In this document: in pieces, positions 58,525-64,000 of the stretch
Position numbering within the stretch: the first letter of the stretch is position 1
Layout: every line of letters starts with the position of its first letter
Origin: Vandiemenella viatica
Taxonomy: Eukaryota > Arthropoda > Insecta > Orthoptera > Morabidae
Assembly (NCBI GenBank): GCA_031002005.1
Contig: CM061920.1
Location: 45,982,610 to 46,046,609 of the forward strand
DNA: 64,000 bases
Direction of reading: 5' to 3'
Position numbers and translations under genes: made by a program
Notes under the pieces: generated by a model
The model's input: only the letters and a program-made list of their open reading frames with translations
Database searches by the model: none
What the model was told of the DNA's origin: nothing

Positions 58525-59093
58525 TTACACAGGTAAATTTATAATTTCCGATAACTGTAGTTGCTTGAATTATACTATTTATTTCTAAAATGCATATGAT
58601 GCTTTACCAGTTAAATATGGTAAATGTCAATACCAGTGGTTGCTCATGTCTTACTGCTAATGGAAATATCATCAAAACAATGTCTCAAATTCATTTATGA
58701 TTATACAATGCCTTTATTTGAAACCACTTCAATAACCAGAAGATATTAACACATTTGTGTTTAAATATGGTAGGAGCTAAAGAGGTGATAAATCGAAATT
58801 TTATTCTTAAATATTTATAAAGTGTGTCTGATGTATTAGAAGCAAAAAGAGATATTTATACATTTTAAATATATTAAAATCTCACGCCATGATGTTTGTC
58901 CAAGATAAACTCCGAAACTAATTAACCAATTTTGATGAAATATGACTTACTGTGTGTAATTTGGTCCAACTTAAAAGATGGGATAGTTTTTATCTCAATT
59001 ATTGACATCAATATTTATTATTGTGATTTTAATGTCCATTAAATGTTTATCATAGGACAATGCTATGTAATTATTTGTAAGTTCTGTAAGTGT
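58525..59093. other. No recognised feature
   Basis: AT-rich sequence. Confidence 0.4.
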
Positions 59094-59395
59094 GAGCGGT
59101 CTGGTGGCTCAGTGGTTAAGGCGTCTGACTGGAGATCGAAAGGTCCCTGGTTAGTATCTCTGTCTCAGCAAGGATTTTCATATGCACTTAACTCGGTCTT
59201 CACCAATGCGCAGCTTGCTGTGTAATGTGAATTACGCCAGGACGGTTCCATGGTTCAGATATCACATTAAAATGTAGGTCCCCTGTATACACGGTAGGAT
59301 TGGTGGGCTAGGTTATGGTGGCTACGGCAGGAACTGAATGTGCAGCCTATGGAAATCCTGTCACCAGGTCATTACAACCACATGAAATGATTATT
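59094..59395 (+). repeat. tRNA-derived SINE, family S (copy 2)
   Basis: GCGGTCTGGTGGCTCAGTGG is a good tRNA 5' half, with the B-box degraded (CCCTGGTTAGTATCTC). The body shares GTGAATTACGCCAGGA and ACGGTAGGATTGGTGGG with 46708-46985. Confidence 0.75.
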
Positions 59396-59526
59396 ATAGT
59401 TCCATAAGTTTCTAACAGATGACTATGTGTTAATTTATTGACATAACACTTGGTTATCTAGGTTGGGTAACCATCCAGTAGATGGCGTTCTGTTTCAGAT
59501 TCTCTATGCTACAGTCTATTCCACGC

Positions 59527-60192
59527 TGTCAGGGTCTTTGGTGGTTTAATTAATATTGTAATTAATTAAATAGTCCACCATAAGCTTCAGTTTAAGATTT
59601 TTGTTTATTTTTCAAAACAACAAGTCAGCGATATTTTTCACATGCATAGATACAATCCAGAGATGCTACTGACGCAGTTGCAAAGAGAATCTGTATAAAC
59701 TGACTGTAAACTAACTCTGTCCTTCTGCTGATTTCTTTATATAGGCTCTATCGAAATTTCTGGAATTCTTCAAAAGCTTCCGCGAGATATTTCTCGAACA
59801 TTAACAATTACTCAAACAATTAAACATGTTAAAAACAATCAGAATTAATACATAATCACTTAACATCATTAAAAAATGGTCAGAAATGGAAATTAAAGAT
59901 ACTTAAACACAAAATTATTTACAGAAATCATTTTAAACTGTAGAAAATTGTCCTGTAGACATCTTAATTTGCATTAATACTTGGAATTACACACATTCAA
60001 GCAATTCTCTTGCACAATTCGATTCTTAAACATATTAAATGGCCTTTAAATAATTTCCTTTCATGAAACAAAGTCTATATATACTGATTTACAAGAAATT
60101 GCAAAACAATCATATCAGATCATATTCAAGCAAACTATAGATACTTCATTAAATACAATCCTATTTTAAGTTCAGGTATGAGGGCTGTTACA
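59527..60192 (+). mobile_element. Putative solo LTR (second LTR family)
   Basis: 666 bases starting TGTCAGGG and ending CTGTTACA, with near-identical 4-base flanks ACGC and GCGC. TTTCTTTATATAGGC may be its TATA box. A partial copy is at 1457-1770. No internal element is present. Confidence 0.55.
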
Positions 60193-60549
60193 GCGCCATA
60201 TGTGTTTATATTTACGACATAACCGAGTTTCTTGAATTTTTCGTGTATTATCATTTTTATATTATTTATTAAAATTATCTATCATTTTTATATGTGTGCT
60301 CTGTTTCTATACTAATCTTATAAATGCGATGGTAACTCTGTCTCTCTGTCTGTTTGTTACATTTCTTGGGCTAAACGGATAATCTGATCGTAATGAAATT
60401 TGATGAGGAGATGCTGTTTGGCATTAGGATGGATGTACCATACTTTTTTCTGTATAAATAATACATGTTGTGATATAATTTTGAAAAATTACTCAACAGT
60501 GATAGACAGACACGTAGGATGTGTAAGTCTCTGTACTACCTGTGCACAT

Positions 60550-60799
60550 AGCGGTCTGGTAGCTCAGTGGTTAAAGTTCAAGCTTACTGATGTTTGGAGC
60601 ATGGTCCTTGTGGAAGCAAGATTTTTAAAATCTGTTTTTGATCATATGAGTCACGCCTGGACCGTCGGTTGTTCGGATTGCATGTTAAACTGTAGATACC
60701 ACAAATTTAGGAGTGAAGCAAATCATCGGTAGTCTAGCAATGCAGTAGGTGTACTCTTTTACCTTATATTGACCCCTCATGGGTTGTTACTCTCACAGT

Positions 60800-60800
<1 letters not shown>
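60550..60800 (+). repeat. tRNA-derived SINE, family S (diverged copy)
   Basis: GCGGTCTGGTAGCTCAGTGG head and later ACCCCTCATGGGTTGTTAC. The body is more diverged than the other two, and it abuts a (GT)n run. Confidence 0.55.

Positions 60801-60848
<48 letters not shown>
60801..60848 (+). repeat. (GT)n microsatellite
   Basis: About 23 uninterrupted GT units. Confidence 0.95.
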
Positions 60849-60849
<1 letters not shown>

Positions 60850-61019
60850 TCTGCACTAATAATACTATAAATGCAGAAGTAAGTCTCAGTTGTTGTTTTT
60901 TTTTACAGTTTGACGACTATTGATATTGATATTATGCTTCTTCACTGTTTAAGTTTTGGTATCATGTATTAAAAGGGGGGGGGGGGCAGAGTATGTGCAG
61001 TAAATTCTCTGTGACAAAT

Positions 61020-62330
61020 CCTGTTTCCATATGAGGCTTCTGATGCCTTCCTCCTCTATCTATCATTCCTTCCACTTTATATTTCCCCAATATTTAAAAC
61101 TATCCACCTTCTTCACCTGTTGTCCTACCTTCATAATTCTAATGCTTAGCCTTTCTAGTTGTTATCGTGTACTCATTTCTCTTAACATTAAATTTCATGT
61201 AATATTGAACCACAATGTTTGCCTGCGTGTGCAACTGCCACTGGACTTCCTCTTCACTATTCTCCCAGATTATTATTAGGTCATCTGCAAAACCCATCAA
61301 CTTCATGCTTTCTTCTCTTATTCTTCTGCCACCTTTTCCGTTATCTTATCCACGACCAAGACAAAAAAAAATGTGCTGAGAGGACACTCCCTTTTTAACA
61401 CATTTCTTTGCTCCAGCCAGTCTGTTCTTTGTTGTCTTAATTTTACATAGCTTACACTCTTCTGCTGATATTCGAAACAGGCCGCGGGCATGGATGTTTA
61501 AGTGTTGTGTTTCTTTGTGAATGTCCTGTCCGTCTATTATTAGGAATTAAAAACGTACTGGAGAAACTAATTCATTTGAAGAGATATCATAAACACATTG
61601 AGCTGGCTGAATGGCTTAGTTGCCAACCCCCCCCCCCCCCCCAAAAAAAAAAAAAAAAATTTGTGAAACTGGTGATATTCTCTCACTCTTCTTATTGATT
61701 CTTTTGGAACTCCTCTGTTTTCTATGGCACATCATACCTTTTTACTGAGATGACACTTATATGCTTTCTCAGTCTGGAGCACTGAAAGCAGATATTTTCC
61801 ATTCTCAGCCCTTTTCTTGCAGCTATTTCATCACAAATATCAAGTCAAAAGTCGATCTCCCTAGTCTGTTTTTAAACCGTGTTTCTTATTCAATGCTCTT
61901 AGATCTTCTCATAATCTTTGGCACACCAGTATGACTTCTCTGTCATTCTTTAGCTCTTTTCTATTTTTATTTTTTGGATGACCTCTCCTTGCATATTGTC
62001 CTTATTGCATATTATATCCATTGCTTTCCCATCATTCATGCTGCTTTTCCCATTTCTACACTCACTTTTTCAATATCTGGTGCCTGTGTTTGCCCTTCTT
62101 CCAAAATTAGGTCTTTTTATATCTTTCTTTCTTTGTTATAAGTTCTCCTGCTTCTCCTGTAGTAATGTCTCTACCCCACCTCCCTTTCTCTTTTTCACTT
62201 TATCCCGATTAGGGTTCAGCAAGGATTCAAAAAACTCCTTCCTCATTCCTCTTAGTTTTTCTTTTATTTCCCCTTCCTTCTTACCATTACTCACAGTACT
62301 TTTCTATTAGCTTTTCTGTTGCCTTCCATT
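61020..62330 (-). pseudogene. Non-LTR RT remnant, minus strand
   Basis: Near 61280 the minus strand reads MKLMGFADDLIIIWENSEEE, the RT palm. VGQQVKKVDSFKYWGNIKW follows (YLG block). To the right, less certain linker-like text occurs (RKEFFESLLNPNRDKVKK, about 62190-62270). A C-run next to an A-run (61627-61659) breaks it. Possibly the same class as the fragment at 1-480. Confidence 0.55.
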
Positions 62331-62389
62331 AAATCAGTCCACTTTTCCATCCACTTTGCCTTTTAGTCTGTTACCTCCTTTTTCAGTTA

Positions 62390-62819
62390 CTAGACAACCC
62401 GTGCGTAAATTTCGCAAATAAAATACGATGAATGCTTGTAATATAATGAAAAGTAGAACTGCATTTTTGTAGCAAATATTTATTTATCTAGTGTAATAGA
62501 TACACATCAAAATACTTACAAAATATTACCAATCAGTTAGGGAAATTTAAAACACACTGTATGTGTGACAAACTTTCACTGACCTTAACAGAATACAACC
62601 AACCTGAAAGGAAAAAAAAAAAAAAAAAAAAAAAATCACACAGCATATCAGCATCTCTGTGATATGTGTTGCTGTGCGAATAATTGGAATTGTATAGCAA
62701 AACAAAAAAAATTCCGTAACAGAAAAAAGCTACTTATTGTATCAAAAAAAACTGTCTATTGACATCTCTGGGATAACTGCTGCTGCAATTTAGAGACATT
62801 GCTCTGAACTGTCTCATAC
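62390..62819 (-). mobile_element. Helitron-type 3' end (third)
   Basis: CTAG at 62390-62393; on the minus strand it is preceded by an 8-base spacer and the hairpin TGCG...CGCA (62402-62416). The interior has TTGTAATATAATG as at 46690. A 29-base A-run interrupts it near 62607. The satellite array follows at 62820. Confidence 0.6.
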
Positions 62820-63870
62820 GCTCGACCTCTTTAAGCATCATATTCCAAAAAATTCTTTCTTAATTTATGATTCTACGTAATCTTTAAAACGATGTGTCAT
62901 TTACCGATTTCAGTTAGGTATTGCAGGAGATAAATAGTTCGTAATGACAACAACAAAAAAACATGTTGTAGAAATAATATTGATACTTTTGCCGTTCAAG
63001 GGTTGAATTCCAAAAAAATCCTTTTATAAAATATGGTATGGCCAAAGCAGACACCTTGGTCTTTAAAATGATACCTCATTTATTGAATTCGGTTTGGCAT
63101 CAAGCGAGGGGAAAAAAAGTTTTAGAAATATTGATATTTTTGCCCCTTACTGGTTGAATTTGGAGAAATATGATGTAACCAAAGCGGATACTTTAATCTT
63201 TAAAATGATACCTCATTTATCGATTTCGGTTATGTAGCAAGGGAAATAAATGGCTCGTGACCGAAAAATGCGTTGTAGAAATATTAAAACTTTTGCCCTT
63301 TAAGGGTGAAATTTTGAAAAATTCCTTTCTTAAAATATGGTGTAATGAAAGCAAAGATCTTATGAAGACCTAAGTCTTTAAAATGATACCTCATTTGTCA
63401 ATTTTGTTTAATTATCAGGGGAGATATATGGCTGTCTACACTAAAAAAGCATCGTAGAAATACTGATCTTTTTGCCCTTTAAACATTCAATTAAATAAAA
63501 TCCATTCTTAAATATGATGAGTCCTCAATCTTTAGAATGATACCTCATTTATCTGTTTTGGTTAGATATAAATGCAGATAAATGGCTAGTGACACAAAAT
63601 TGCATTGTAGAAACATTGATACTTTTTCCCTTTAAGAGATGAATTTAAAAAAAAATCTTTCTTCATATATGATGTCACCAAAGCGGAGACGTTACTCTTC
63701 ATAATAATACTTCATTTATCGATTTCAGATAGGTATCCAGGGAGATAAATGACTCATAATACAAAAAACGAATTTTAGAAATATTGACATTTTTGCCCTT
63801 TAAGGGTAGAAATACAAAAAATTCCTTTCTTAAAATATAATGTTACCATGCTGGAGACCTTAATCTTTAA
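62820..63870 (+). repeat. 168-bp satellite array (third locus)
   Basis: About six diverged monomers in the orientation of 40862-42300. Shared landmarks are AAAATGATACCTCATTTAT, GGGAGATAAATGGCTCGTGA and TTTTGCCCTTTAAGGGT. A mariner interrupts it at 63871. Confidence 0.8.
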
Positions 63871-64000
63871 TACGAGGCATGTTTTTTTAAGTAAATACCA
63901 TTTTGAAATTAAAAAAAGACGTGCAAATATATATCAATAATTTTATTTTTACATGAAAGCCTGTACCTTACTCTACTTTTCTACATAATTCCCTTCAATA
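63871..64000 (-). mobile_element. mariner, same family as 51794-53039, cut by window end
   Basis: TACGAGGCATGTTTTTTTAA onward is nearly identical to 51794-51922, including AAAGACGTGCAAATATATAT and CTACATAATTCCCTTCAATA. Inserted at a TA in a satellite monomer. By analogy its transposase would lie on the minus strand beyond the window. Confidence 0.9.

Noticed and set aside
59043..59225. 60-codon frame
   Set aside because: Reads through a tRNA-derived SINE head; no protein meaning.
1..64000. CRISPR array, bacterial operon or phage system
   Set aside because: Repeats are satellites without unique spacers, and all coding sequence is eukaryotic or retroelement/transposon derived.

Overview
The window is insect-like nuclear DNA. 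It is AT-rich, with spliceosomal GT-AG introns of roughly 5 to 14 kb, tRNA-derived SINEs and a dense layering of transposable elements. I see no bacterial gene organisation, no operons and no genuine tRNA, rRNA or CRISPR. The element mix (mariner, hAT, Helitron, Penelope-like, Ty3/gypsy, CR1-like and jockey-like) fits a large hemimetabolous insect genome; the species cannot be read from the window.

Host genes. Six short plus-strand exons (about 17.1, 21.8, 35.7, 45.5, 57.0 and possibly 57.44 kb) have good splice sites and mutually compatible phases. Together they form one open reading frame spread over about 40 kb; most of the other sequence between 17 and 57 kb is intronic element debris. 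The product is unrecognised. A weak resemblance to the C-terminal region of the centrosomal protein PCM1 is only a hypothesis. A separate THAP-domain first exon (14.6 kb) lies downstream of a CRE-like motif; whether it joins the same gene is unknown.

Layout. 0-2.1 kb: reverse-transcriptase (RT) remnant, a SINE and part of an LTR. 2.1-13.5 kb: a minus-strand CR1-like non-LTR element (copy 1). It is split by a 5.6 kb hAT transposon, which itself carries a smaller hAT-type MITE and a mariner, and by a TTAA-flanked DNA transposon. 13.5-16.3 kb: a near-perfect palindrome, the THAP exon, and a long inverted repeat with tRNA-like cores. 18.9-20.6 kb: three monomers of a 168-bp satellite and a 5'-truncated RT element. 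22.4-23.5 kb: an inverted pair of Penelope-like GIY-YIG endonuclease ends. 24.4-30.7 kb: a complete LTR element with a Gag gene but almost no Pol. 30.9-32.1 kb: a diverged tandem repeat with a roughly 0.5 kb unit. 32.5-37.9 kb: hAT, pogo, mariner and RT remnants. 40.3-42.3 kb: a Helitron 3' part followed by a 168-bp satellite array. 46.7-49.9 kb: another Helitron end, a SINE, a jockey-like end and a diverged LTR. 49.9-56.8 kb: CR1-like copy 2, carrying a foldback, a mariner and a CR1/L2-like RT element. 57.9-64 kb: RT tails, SINEs, a solo LTR, a third Helitron-type end with a satellite array, and the start of a second copy of the 51.8 kb mariner.

The two CR1-like copies act as reciprocal empty sites, so the order of several insertions can be read directly. 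The most interesting items are the gag-only LTR element (RGG-type Gag, +1 overlapping second ORF, gutted Pol), the recurrent association of Helitron-like 3' ends with a nucleosome-sized 168-bp satellite, and the transposon-riddled host gene. I found no coherent new multi-gene system.
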